A stretch of DNA of 64,000 bases from Dasypus novemcinctus (lineage: Eukaryota > Chordata > Mammalia > Cingulata > Dasypodidae). Under the pieces are notes generated by a model, which worked only from the letters and a program-made list of their open reading frames with translations, was not told the DNA's origin and ran no database searches. Made by a program: the position numbers and the translations under genes. Location of the stretch: positions 71,253,147 through 71,317,146 of the forward strand of contig NC_080694.1 of NCBI RefSeq assembly GCF_030445035.2, in the 5' to 3' direction. Shown piece after piece: positions 23,308 through 36,180 of this stretch. Every line of letters starts with the position of its first letter. The stretch's first letter is position 1.

Positions 23308-26300
23308 CGCTTCTGGGGCAATCGCCTTTTTGGTGAAATCTTCAAAAGCAGTTGCTATGGATTGTGAAAGTGCCAGTACAGAGAAGACAGGTCATCAAGG
23401 AGATTTTGCTGTGCCATATTTTGGGGAAAGAAATACAAAATTTAGTGACTGCCTTTAATCTTTGATGTCCATCATTCATTCTAGTTCTCTCTTCCTCTTT
23501 CACAACTTCCTCATATTTTGTGTCTAATTAGAACTATGTATGATTAATATGAGAAATGTTTTAATCCCTTCCAGTGAAAAATTACTTTGCCAAATGTTAC
23601 AAGATGCATTCCATCTTTGCTCTTAGAGATTGTGTCTCATTTATGACATAGTTTGGCAAACAGTACTGCTCAATGCACATTATCTTTCTTCCCCTCACTT
23701 TTCCTTTTGTTCACTTACTTCTCTGTTTATCAAATTTCACAATTGATTGAATCTCTCCCATGTGTATCTCTCTCCCTTTTATCTCTGCTACCTCTCAATC
23801 TCCTCCCCTTTCCTTCCCTCTTTCCTTACTTCTTTCCTCCCTCTTTCTGCTCTTCCTATTTCTCACCTTCATGTTCTCTCTTGATTTCTGAGCTTGAATT
23901 CTCACTCAGCCACCTCCAACCTGTGTGGTCTAAGAAAAATTATTTAACCTTCTTGTTTTTTACCTTAGTTCTTCCTTTGAAGTTTTGCATTTGGAAAATG
24001 GGGGCAATCTTAGAACTTACTTATGCTTGTTGGAAATATTAAATGTGAAATAATGAAGAAATACAGAAAAGAGTTCCTGGCACATAATAACAATTCAATG
24101 TATGTTAGCTGTAATTAGCATGATCATGGTGATGATAATATTATCAAAGGATATTTCTATGTTCAAAGCACTAAAAAATTTGAGTAATAAAATTTAGAAA
24201 AAAGGAGTGCCATATACTTACATTACCTTTTTCAAAGTAAAACTGTGGAGATAATTTTGTCTATATGTCTGAATTTACAAATTCTACATCTTTATCTCAC
24301 AGAGACATAGCTCCGTGTATAAATGGCCTCTTCTGTTCAATGAAGAATATCATTTGGTCTTTTATTTTAGTATTTCACATTCTTCATTTTTACTAAATCT
24401 TGACTCCTGTTTAACAATCCTCTAACTTCATGCACTTCACATAAAGTAATGTAATTATATAATTTCTTAAGGCTTCTAAGGATGTAATGATGAAGATGGG
24501 GAGAGAGGACCAATTTGAGAATTTGGGGATAGGGTCACTAAACATTTTAGGGATATAATGTTGTATACTTGAAGTAGTACTAAAAAACTGACCAATAAAA
24601 TGATGAAGAAAAGAAGAAAAATAATATTATCATATATGGGTTGAATATAATAGAAATCGGGATTCATAGATTCCAGGTCCACTGTGCCATTAAGTAGCAA
24701 GCTGACTGTGAATGAAAGGGATCATGCTTTCTTAAAAGGTTATGATTCTTGGATTCTAACACCTTTTGTCCCCATAATCCTAGAGAACAAAACAGATGGG
24801 AAGAATGTACACTCTTTCCTTCAACTTTCCAGTAGATCAAATATTCTTTTTATTCAGTCACTGCCATATTTCCTGAGCATATTAAAGAAAAGTGGTGCCT
24901 GGGCTCTTTTTTCCTTCTTTCTCCATTCTTCCCTTTTTTCTCTTCCTTAGCTGTGTTCTCACTCCCTTCACTTTCTGACTTCTGTTCACAAAGCCAATTT
25001 TCCCACTAAGTTATAACAAAATCTTTTAGCTTCTAGAGTCTTGTTACTTTTTACATTTCTAAGTGTTTTAATTTAGGTAGTAAGACCATTACCCAGAGAG
25101 GCTCCCAAAGGACTCAATGAAGGAAAATCATAAATGCTAATAGTTTGAAACAGATTTTACAAATATATGCCTTTCAGTGACCCCTTACATGCACCTCCTT
25201 CCAAGACACTTAAACTCCTGGGCTGTCTTCTCTCATTCAAATCAATAACTTTGCAGAAATTTTTTATTTATGTCAATATTTAAATTAAAATATTCCTTTT
25301 TCAACTTTTTAAAGTTTTTCAAATAATAAGGTATAAAAGTAAATCATTAAGACTCTGATGTGGAATTCTAGGTATTATTTCCACTCCTATTAATTTATAG
25401 TCTATCATTTTTCTCCAAATCATTCCAAACACCTAGCCTTGAGAATCTATACTTACAGTCAATGGATGGAGGAGAGCTTTCATTAGAGACCCATAAAGAA
25501 ACATGATAACCAGCAGCTATCCTTTACTGATTTCTTATCAAGAACCTCCCAACTGTTAAATGGATTAGCTTATTTTTATCCTCATGAATTAAAAAACAAC
25601 TTTTTATATAGTAAAACAGGCCTACTGGCACCTCTTTCTTTATATTATCATCAGTTGTCCTATAATTGTCATCAGTTTTAAATAATCCTAAAAATGGTAG
25701 AGAAAGAGAAAAATGCAAATTTGGAAATTAAATTGAAAAATTTAAATTTTAAAAAAGTAATGCATTGTATTAAGTGGCTGACTCAAGCCAGAATTTAAGG
25801 AAAAAACATGACATGGTCTGATGTTGACTTTCTATGTAATAGTTACACTTTAGTGGTGTGAATGCATAATCTTGAACAATATAATGATACATCATTCAGG
25901 GATTTATCTAAAGTATTTTATCTCAAAATGTGTCTTGGCTCTTACCCAGCTTTCTGGGCTCATTTCCTGAACACTCAGTCCAGTCTTCTCCATCCCCTTC
26001 CATCCCATTTACAATAGTCTCATTTTGCTTCACCTACACACAGGAGCAGACCTATCAGGGTTCTCAAAATCAACAGTTCTCAGGACTTTTCCAGTCCCCA
26101 AATCACGATTCCTCCTTTTCCATCCTGTGACTTTTGTCTACTTCATAAACCTAACACTGGTTTATGTTGATTGTCTACTAGAATTATTCTTCCTTCCATA
26201 CTTCTCTTTTTTATGATAGTGCCTCTATTTCTTCATCTATCTATATCTCTGTCCTTATGTATTCATCCATCTATGTTATCTCTTCCAGTTCCTTTTTTAT

Positions 26301-27225
26301 TACTAATCATTGGAGATGTATTTTCCCCTGAACTATGTGCAAAAGGCTATTGGGTGAGAGGAGTGATAAGCTAGCTGGATTTCACCATGAAAATGCAAGT
26401 CCCTTCCTTCATCTCTGCTTCAGTGGAGATTGTATTCTTCCTGTAAATATCACTTGCCCCAGTGGGATTTTCTTTCAGCTTACCTCCTCTTCTTCTCAGA
26501 CTTAACAGCATCTGGGAGCATTCATGCTGAGAGCTGGTTCACCACCATTCCTGTGGGTACAAATGTAGGACTCAGCATTTACATCTCACCTTTTGAAGTG
26601 GATGCCTCTGGTGTTGAAGTGTAAATCTCCTCAGCCCAGGCTCGAGGACAGCAGAGCCACAATGGGCTGTTCTGTGAACTCGGACTTGGCTCACGCACTT
26701 GAACAGAAACTTACTCAAGTACACTGTGCATGTTTTCCCTGAGTGCCGAGGGCCCTCTCTGAGGCCATGGGAACCCATGGGGCTCAGGGGCTCACAGACC
26801 CATGCCTCTCAGAAATACAAGTGATTTAATGACCCTAGGGGCAACTCTCAAGTAGTGGAGGATGGTAATGTTCCAGCCACTCCTCTTTCAGGTGAAAATA
26901 GTCTATACTTTTCTGAGCTCCCAGGAGGACTGGTTTCCTCTTCATTGCACACAGCATGGCTAATGCATTCTAATATTAGCTCTCTTCCTTCTCTGTCTCA
27001 AACTTTCTGTTATCTCCCTCATACTTCCGTACTTCACCTCCCAATTCAACCATTTGCACCAATTCCTTGTCTCAAACTGTGCTTGTAGGGGAACTGAAAG
27101 TAAAAGAGCTGGTTCTGGTAGTAACCCTAGAAAACAGACCCTTAGAAGAGAACCCAAGAAAAGAAGCTTTCACCAGTCAGATCGAAATAGGGCCTCCATT
27201 GCTGGGGGTGAATGGCGTAGTGGTA
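23308..27225. other. Intergenic sequence upstream of the olfactory receptor
   Basis: No gene seen. OR genes usually have upstream non-coding exons and a promoter 1-10 kb away, so these could lie here, but nothing can be pinned down by eye. 26500-26880 is somewhat more GC-rich. 23760-23900 is a CT-rich tract. Confidence 0.4.
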
Positions 27226-27229
27226 ACTC

Positions 27230-27373
27230 TTGCCATGCTGCAACATCACATGACGTGTTTGGCATGTTGCAACATCATCATGATGTGCTTGGCATGCTGC
27301 AACATCACCATAGCATGCTTGGCATGTTGTAACATCACCATAACATGCTTGGCATGTTGTAACATCACCATGA
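27230..27373. repeat. 30-bp minisatellite, about five units
   Basis: The block 'ggcatgttgcaacatca' recurs with starts at 27232, 27261, 27291, 27321 and 27351, giving periods of 29, 30, 30 and 30 bp. Units differ by a few substitutions. Because 30 is a multiple of three, open frames run through it on both strands with a repeating cysteine/alanine/histidine pattern; these are very probably not genes. Confidence 0.95.
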
Positions 27374-27559
27374 CCAATAGTCTTACCTGCTGTGTCTTGG
27401 GGTGAAGATACTGGAGAAGGAGAAGCATTGGTGTCTGAGATATATTTAAACTTAACAGGTATGGGGAAATGGTAATTAGATAATTGCCGAGTTGACTGGG
27501 TTTTATTCGCTATCTTGGAAGACTTTGAAAAAGAATAGTCTCCTGTTTCTAAGTTGGCT

Positions 27560-30500
27560 AACACTTTCTATGATACCAGCATCACCCTAATACCAAAGCC
27601 AAACAAAGACACCACAAGAAAGGAAAACTATAGCTCAATCTCTCTAATGAAACTAAATGCTAAAATCCTCAATATGATACATGCTAAATGCATTCATCAA
27701 CACATCAGACAAATTATACCCCATGACTAAGTGGGCTTCATCCCTGGTATGCAAAGATGGTGCAACATAAGAAAATCGATCAATGTAATACACCACATAA
27801 ACAATTTTTTAAAAATCACATGACCATCTCTATAGATGCACAAAAACCATTTGACAAAACACAACATCCTTTCCTGATAAAAACATCACAAAAGTTAGGA
27901 ATAGAAGGATACTTCCTGAACATGATAAAAGGTATATATAAAAACCCACAAGTAACATCATAATCAATGGAAAAACCTGTAAATTTGGGAAAAGGACAAG
28001 GATGTCCACTTTCACTGCTCCTAGGACTATGTTAGAAGTACTTGCAAGAGCACATAGGCAACAAAAAGACAGAAAAGGCATCCAAATTTGAAAGGAAGAA
28101 AAAACTTCACTATTTGCAGGCTACATGGTCCTATACATAGAAAGTCCTTAGAAGTCTACAACAAAACTTCAAGAGCTTAAAAATGGGTTCAGTAAAGTCT
28201 TAGCTATAAGATCAATGTGCAAAAGTAAGTATCATTTCTGTACACCAACAATGAACAATCTGGGGATGAAATCAAGAAAAAAATTCCATTTAAAATACCA
28301 ACTAAAACAATCAAATAACTAGGAATAAATTTAACTAAAGATTTAAATGACTTATACACAGAAAACTATACAACATTATTAAAGGAAATCAAAGAATACT
28401 TAAAGAAATGTAAGAATAACCCCTGTTCATGGATAAGAAGACCAAACTTCATTAAGATGTCCATCCTACCTAAATTGATTTACAGATTTAACATAATCTC
28501 AAAAAATATCACTATAACATTTTTTACTCAATTCGATAACCTAGCTATGAAATTTGTCTGGAAGGGCAAGAGGTCCCAAATAGCCAAAGACATATTGAAA
28601 AAGAAAAAATGAAACCATAGGAATCATACTACATGACTTTAAAATATAATGCAAATCTACAGTGGTCAAAAATGCATAGTATTGGCACAAATATAGATAT
28701 ACTGACCGATGCAACCAAATTGAGAGTTCTAAAATAGATAATCACATATACAGTCATCTGATATTTGACAAGACCATCAAAACCACTCAAGTGGGAAAGA
28801 ATGGCCTCTTCAACAAACGGTTCTTGGAGAACTGGATATCTATATCCTAAAGAGTGAGAGAGGAACACCATCACATACCTTATGCAAAAATTAACTCAAG
28901 GTGGATAAAAAAATCTAAATATAAGAGCCAAGACCAAAAAGACCTTAGAAGATATTGTAGGGAAGCATCAAAGGATCTCGTAAGAGGAAATGGTTTCACA
29001 AATTTTACATCCAAAGCATGGGAGCAAAAGAGAAAGTAAATAAAAGGACCACCTCAAAATTAAAAACTTTTATACCTCAAAGGAGTTTGTCAAGAAAGTG
29101 AAAAGGCAGCCTACACAAAAGGAGAAAATATTTGGTAACCATATATCTGACAGGGGCCTAATATCCTGCATATAAAAAGAAATCACATACCTTGAAAATA
29201 AAAAGACAAACAGCACATTAAAAAAAATGGTCAAGTCATTGGAATACACACTTCTCCAAAGAAGAAATGTGAACAGCTAAAAGCCCATGAAAAGATGCTC
29301 AACATCACTAACTAATAGGGAAATGCCAATCAAAACTACAATAAGAGATCATCCTAAACTCATTAGCTTGGTGGATATTGAAGCAACCGAGGAAAAAATT
29401 TAAAAAATAAATGGAAATATATTTAAAAATTTAAAAATAAAAAATAATAATACATAACATTGGACCACAAGTGTTGAAAAGGATGTGGATGAATGGGAAC
29501 CCTTGTCCACTGCTAGTGAGAACATAGAATTGTCAAGCCATTATGGCACACAGTTTGGTGGTCCTCAGAAAACTAACTGTAGATCTGCCATATGATCTAG
29601 TTTTTTACTGCTGGGTATATACACAGAAGAATTGAAAGCAAGGACATGAACAGATACATGCACACCAAAGTTGACAGCTGCATTATTTGCTATTGCCAAA
29701 AGTTGGAATCAACCCAAATACCCTTCAAAAGAAGAATAGATAAACAAATTGTGGTCTTTACATACAAAGGAATATTACTTAAGTAATAAGGAATACAGTA
29801 TTAACACACAAAATAGCATGGGTGAATCTTGAGGACCTTATGTTGAGTGAAGCAAGCCAGGCACAGTAGGGCAAATATTATGTGATATCACTCATATGAA
29901 TAAAGCAAATTGAGCAGACTCACTGAACTAGAGTCTGGAAGATTGGTTTTGGGGAAATAGAAAGTGAGAAGAAAGCTGTGAGCCAATGCCCACATGGCAA
30001 AATATTTGATAAGGTGGAAATATGTAGTTTATGCAATGGAAGGGCTTTATGGTGGTGCAGTGATACTACTGAGTTAGACAGTGCAGGTATGTCAAGGGGA
30101 TAGAGTGTGGAGGGGGCATTGGACTGTCCATGTGACTGGTGTGGAGGGTTGGTGGAGGGAGCAGGTGAAAACTGGGGATTGGTGAGTTTGTGCCTGAAAC
30201 TACAATATTGGGAATGTTCTTTTGGAAATAGGGCAAGGTAGGGTTACTGGTTTAGGATGTTGGATATGGGAGACATTCAGACAGGGTGTACAATGGGCAG
30301 ACATCTAGGGCGTGTGTGAATGTTCATCTTGACATAGTGTGTTATATCAGTGGGTGGAGACCCATGTAATGAGCAAGAAAGTGCTGGACTCCCATCCTGG
30401 GGAAACCTGCTATGTTCTCAAATAGAGGTGCCTGGGTCTCTCTAGAGGATGGGCAGTGACCAATAGGGGAAGACAGACTAGTGTGTCAAGACTTCAGTGT

Positions 30501-30895
30501 TTTTGCAAGTAACTATGAATCTGGTCCTGCAAAGAGTGAAGGAGGGGGAGTGGAAGGGAGGAATAGAATAGATGGAACAGGTGACATTTTGAGGGTGATG
30601 GAAGTGTTCTACATGATCTTGCAATGATGGATACAGACCATGTTAAGTTTCATAAAAATGTATGAAATTGTATGGTCAAAAATGTAAACCATAATGTAAA
30701 CCACTGACCACAGTTGGTAGATATGTTTCAATATTTGTACATCAGTTGTAACAAATGTGCCATCCACATGTAAAATGTTATTAATAGAGTAAGGGTGAAA
30801 AGCAGGAGGATGTTGGATATAAGGGAGACTCATATATTCTATGTATGACTTTACTATGACCTAAAACCTTTTTGAAGACAAAATGAAAAAAAGTA
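27560..30895 (+). mobile_element. L1, 5'-truncated: reverse transcriptase to end of proximal 3' UTR
   Basis: Starts within the reverse transcriptase region ('tgataccagcatcaccctaa') and runs collinearly to the ORF2 end near 29910 and through a 3' UTR to about 30895, where the sequence becomes A-rich. Frames are broken often. The catalytic box that should encode FADD reads FAGY at about 28117-28128, so this copy cannot have supplied active enzyme. Short frames at 27757-27963 and 28854-29039 are L1 pieces. A same-strand distal module follows directly. Confidence 0.9.
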
Positions 30896-30939
30896 AAATA
30901 TTGGGGGAGTAAATGGAAGAAAATGTCACTGTACATACA

Positions 30940-32725
30940 AGACAACAGATCTTAAAGGGGTGAAAGACAAATGTCAATTTAAAAAAATCATTAATTTTTA
31001 TTATTCTAATTTTTTTGTTTTAAAAAATTGTACTTTATTTACTATTTTTAAAGGTATCATTATTATTTCATTTTCTTCTTAGTTGTATTTGGCTATTTTA
31101 TTGGCTTCAGTGTTGAAGAACTTTTGGATCACAAATGGGTTACAACTTTGACAGAGGAGGAACATCTTTGTGGGTTATCATTGAAGGGGGACATATGGGA
31201 GGATATTCAATTGGACATATATATATATAAGGCACATAACGTGTTCAAACATTCATGGGGCATTGTCATTGTAGGAGGAGATTCCCAAAATAACCTAAAG
31301 AATATTGAATTCCCATCCTGGCGAGCTGTGTCACATTCTCTGATGGAACAGCCAGAATCCTCCAAGTACATAGGCAATGGCTAGTGAAGGAGGATGGTGC
31401 ATTGATGGGCCCTATTATTGATGACTGTGTTTATGAACCTTTACACTTGAAATTGCAACTTAGACTTATGTTGTAGGGTGACCAAGAGTTTTATCCTGGG
31501 AGACCACTTGTTGCTCACATGTGACCTCTATTAGCCAAACCCAGCACATAAATACATTACCTTCCCCCCAGCATGGGACATGACTCCCAGGGATGAGCTT
31601 CTCTGCCACTGAGGAATTACTACCAAGCACCAAATAGCAATGCAACTGGAAAAAGACCTTAACCAAAAGGGAGAAAAGGTAAAGACATATGGGTTTATAT
31701 GTCTAAGAAACTCCAAATTGAGTCAGGAAGTCATTCCAGAGGTAAGGCTTGTGCACACCTCAACAGGATCTCATTGACTGTCAAATTAGACACTATCCAA
31801 ACTGGGGTATCCTGAGGGCTCTGGAGACACTCAGGCACTGTGGTCAGGGCAAATAGCTCATGAGTTTGATGCCTTGCCAGTGAACCTTTCTTTGGCATTT
31901 GTTTTCCCCAGTGCAACAGAATTGGACTCAGTTGTGATTTCCCTATATGTGATTCTTCAGTGCCTTATATTTGAACGCATAGTTGGTGCTGGAGTTGGTA
32001 GGTGTACATCCAAGAGACTTGAATCTTTGGACTGTTCATGTGCCAATTAGGCCCTAAACATCAGTGGAGTTGCAAAACCTACTCTTCAGTTCATTGGACT
32101 CACCAGGACAGATAACAAGGAAGTGAGGGTGGACAAACACTATATCAACAACTGAGAGAGTCTACAACTTCAAACAAGAGAGTCCCATCCATTGGCAATA
32201 TGGGACTGAATCCACCTCTTAATTAGAGGTGGAGTGGGCATCACTATCCAAGAATCCTCAGGATTGGGGAATGCACTGCAGACTACAGTAGACTTACTGG
32301 TATTCTACTGTGGACTTATTGTGATCCTAGCAATGGAAAAACGTGTACCATTGATGTGGAGGCAGTGGTCACTAGAGATTATGATGTCAAGGAAAGGAAA
32401 AACAGGTATAACATGGGGCATTTTTGGAACTTTGGAATTATCCTAAATGACATTGCAATGACAGATACAGGTCATTATCTGTCTTACCATAACTGATAGA
32501 ATTGTGTGGGAGAGAGTGAAAACTACAATGCAAACTACAATCCATGCTTAGTGGCAGTGCTCTAAAATGGGTTCATCAATGGCAATGAATGTACCACACT
32601 AATGAAGGATGTTAATGGGGGTAAATGTAGGCAGTGTGAGAAGCAGGGCATAAGGGCATCCCCTATATTGTTTATATAATATTATATAATCTCAAAATCT
32701 TTTTTTAAATTAAAAATATATAAAT
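30940..32725 (+). mobile_element. L1 distal 3' module, longest plus-strand copy
   Basis: About 1.7 kb in the same orientation as the L1 that ends at 30895. Its 5' part ('tattggcttcagtgttgaagaacttttggatcac', about 31095-31130) aligns with the minus-strand copy near 54.69 kb. Recognisable along it: 'catgggacatgactcccagggatgag' (31572-31597), 'ggagtgggcatcac', and a 3' end at 32640-32725 with 'atataatctcaaaat' and an A-rich tail. The recurrent sense frame is open at 32234-32446. Confidence 0.85.
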
Positions 32726-34890
32726 TTTAAAAAAGAAAGAATAGCATACTACAGCCAACAATCAACTTAAGGTGGTGATTCCTAAACTTCCCATTAAAAT
32801 CTGATTGCTGGGCTTCATATCCACACATTCTCATTCCGAATGTCTGGTTTAAGCCAAGGAATAAGTATTTCTGACAACGTCCCAGAGGTGCTGTTGCTGC
32901 TGGTTCAGGGACCACACTTTGAGAACCACTTGCTTAGAGAATGCTGTGAAAGGCACTTGATTTCCATGGCAGCATTTAAAAGGTTTTTTATTTCCTTTTG
33001 CCATAGAGAAGAATGTTGAAAATCAGGACTGATACTTAATTTTAAGGAACACAGAACCTCAAAGGAGACTAAATGCATAGGCTCAACAGGCTTTTGATGC
33101 TAAAGCCAGGGTCCTGATAGGGAAGGAGTTAGACACTGAGACCTGGGTATTTGCAATCTGTACCTCAAATATATGAAATTTCATATTTTCTGAACCATGC
33201 AAACTGACAAAAGCAGTCATCTTCTTGTTAAGAAGAGAGATCTCTACTTGACTGAAGACCATGTAAACCCTTCACCTGAGGTTCTTTGATAGATGATGCT
33301 ATCCTTTTCAGATTCTCAACTCACCTTCAACCAACACCTCCAGAACAACAAGGATCCCTGCTACAAGAGAATATAGCATATTCTCTATGAAATCTGCGGG
33401 ACCTGGCTAACATGTACTTTCAAGAATTATCTTGAGATTGTTGGTCAAGGACTGGGGAAAGGTGGGGGGTGCTGAATCTCAAGCTGGATACGAGGAGGTT
33501 TCTAGACATGGGGCACTCTCCATGACTTAGAAATCAACCTCCTGGAAAGGAAATCTGGCTGTGGTTCTAATATGATCCTGGGATATCTTATTAACTTTGA
33601 CACAACACTATCTACATTGAATTAAGTGGGGTCTCTAGAGTTGCCTTGGCAGATTATTGAGGTAGGTGTTGAAAGGATCTGAGTTGGGAATACCAGAATG
33701 GAATTACCTGCAAGCAGAAAATCCAGCTTCCTACTATTCTCCTTATGATATCCCTTAGGATGCTCCCTTTATTAAGGGAATAATGACCTAGTGAATAAGG
33801 AAAAGCCTTTTTGAGATGCTAATGACTCTATAGACCAGAGTTGAGAACAGAAGATGCTTGCATGGAACTGGGCTCCCTGCTGTCAGTGAGGATGATAGGA
33901 TTCCAAATGGACAGAGGCCAGATGGCAGTGCTAGCCACCAGCATCCAGCTGGCTAGACTTAACCTCATGGATATAATTGTCATCATGGCCAGCAGGCTGG
34001 ATCAGCATCCAGGGCTCCTTGATCCCATGAATCAGACATGGTGGCTAATATTCTACAGTTTTCCTGGGAGTAAGACAGATGTGAGACAGATGCAAGACAG
34101 AGACAACTGGAACGTTGCTTGAGTTGTGTACTCAGAAAGCATTAAGTGTTGTTGAAATGAAAGTGGGACCTGCAATAGAAAATCATGATCCTCAACCAGT
34201 CTCCTTACCTAAGCCAATTCTCAGACGTAGAGCCTGTCAATTAAGGGGAAGGGTAGGTATATAAGGAAGCACTTTGGAATGCCACCCTGCAAGTATATAC
34301 ATTAGTCTACTTAATATTTCCTCAAGGGAATCTGTGGACATTTTCCAGAGCAATGGGATAAAGGAGAAAGACAAATATTTGACCAACATGCTGAGCACTC
34401 CTGAATGTTAGGGGCACTAAGAGCAGGGCACACAAGATGCTTTCATGCCCCAGCAGGAGTGGGGGCTGACAGAGGACAGGAGGTAAAGGAGAACTAGCCT
34501 AACTCAAGTTTACTAGGTCCAGTGGGTGTGCAGACACAACTTGTGGTTAATTCTCTGATGTCTGAATGCATAAGGAGGATAGATAAACTTAGCATTCAGA
34601 AAAACCCTTTCACTGATGCTCAAATGGAATAAAAGCCAAGAGAAAAACCATAAAACTGGCTTTCCTCAGTCAAGATCAGAAGCAATCTCACATCTGCAGG
34701 AATGCATAGATCAGACCTGCCCTTGAAACATAACCGCTGAAGAATAAACAAATGGGGCTCTCATCACAAAGATCACAGGCCCTGTGGTAGAAGACAGTGA
34801 TATATCTTAAATTAGCAAGTGGGTGCCTCAGTGGCAGCTGCTCTATCAGTTATACAGTCTTTGCCAGAAGAGGTTGCTATAACCTCTGGC
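32726..34890. other. Unassigned; probably decayed LTR-retrotransposon internal sequence
   Basis: No intact gene. 33430-33560 resembles 9.36-9.45 kb. A 93-codon plus-strand frame at 33841-34122 has no recognisable domain. I suspect MaLR/ERVL-type internal DNA on the plus strand but cannot show it. Confidence 0.3.
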
Positions 34891-34894
34891 ACGT

Positions 34895-36180
34895 GATTAA
34901 TCTCTACAATGTTCTATTTTCAGTAAAGAGACAGCCCGACCTGTGGTGTCTCTCCCTGGCTGCTTAGAGCATCCTCTCGAGGCTTGCTCCATGTCATGCT
35001 TCCCAGCTGGGTGCTGTGCCTCATGGGAATGGTCACTCATGGCAGGATAAATGGAGGTCATTTTTTCATGTATTCCCCAGGTGTAGCTCCTCTTCACCTG
35101 TGAAAGTGACCCAGACCATTCCACTGCTTGGTTGGGGAGCTGCAACTCTACTCCCTGTAGTAGTGATGGGAAGTGGCCCCATGTAATCAAGATGGCTGTG
35201 GGGAAACGGTTTAACCCCATCCAGTGGACCGTGACCCCATCTGTGTGATGCCAATGTTTGGTTTTGAAGCTCAAGTCACAGGCTTAGGTTCTATTTTGCC
35301 CACTGATAGCCTAGAGGAAATCCCTTTTTTGTGCCCCCTCCATAGGCCAGTGGAGCCCCTGAGGCCTGAGGATGTAAGCACCCAGACTGACCCCTGGGAG
35401 GGGATACCTGGGCAGTCTCTGCAGGACGCACTGGATGCGCTGTATGTAAGGATGGACTTTAGGCCTTTCATAGGTACGTCATGAACAGTTACTCAGGTGA
35501 GTCAAGCATGTGTGGAGATGAGCAAGGTTGAGAGCTGTTTCCAGGTGTGGTGCTCCACACACACCAGAGTTCTTTCTTGGGAGAAAATTGTTTTGTCTCC
35601 ATTCACCTGACCCTTTTGCCAGCCCTTTTCCCACCTCCCAGGAATTAGTGACATGGTGGAGATGGGGCAACTGCAGCTTAGAGCATCCTGGAGGGCTAAC
35701 GGGGCTGCTTGCAGCTCTGCCGAAGGTGCGGACCCCACACAGGCATCTTGGGCAGATGGGGGTTTGTGGCTGGGTGACTTGTTGTGGACCCCAGCAAGCC
35801 ACATTGTGCACCATGATGCTGATGTCAAAGGGAAACACACCAAGTCCCCTCCGTGCCCAGGTGGTCCCCTGGGGCTCCCCACTTGGCTAAAAGAGGGGGC
35901 AACAGTGGTGCCATTGCCAAGATCTGTGGTAAGGGCCTGAGCAGGGGAGGCAGCTCCTCTTGGACTCGGAAAAGCCCTGCTGTCAGGTTCAGCCTCCTCC
36001 TGCAGGTGCCATTTCCTTATCACCAGTGAGGCTTCAGCGCTGCCTCCTGCTTGGATTCTTTCACCCTCACTCATGGCACTGCAGGAATCTGCACTGCTAT
36101 GACCAGCGTGCCCTCCTTAGCACGTCTATTGCTAGAAGAGCTGAGATTCAGCAATATGCTTTTATCTGTATAGACGTCCC
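34895..36180 (-). mobile_element. Probable ERVL-type endogenous retrovirus pol remnant
   Basis: Minus-strand frames across this interval are rich in Trp, Pro and Gly and include a short 'DYMGPLP'-like piece (35254-35066) of the kind found where retroviral pol passes from RNase H to integrase. The frames overlap, shift and are interrupted, so nothing is functional. No LTRs or primer-binding site could be located. The call rests on one short motif and on composition. Confidence 0.35.

Noticed and set aside
27230-27373. Possible CRISPR-like array (regular 30-bp period)
   Set aside because: The units are directly adjacent with no distinct spacers, and the genome is mammalian; it is a minisatellite.
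27067-27564. Frames of 92-140 codons on both strands
   Set aside because: They are kept open by a 30-bp tandem repeat whose period is a multiple of three; no domain and no splice context.
35479-36074. Minus-strand frames of 119 and 190 codons
   Set aside because: They overlap each other and a plus-strand 120-codon frame, lack any recognisable complete domain, and lie in probable retroviral debris.
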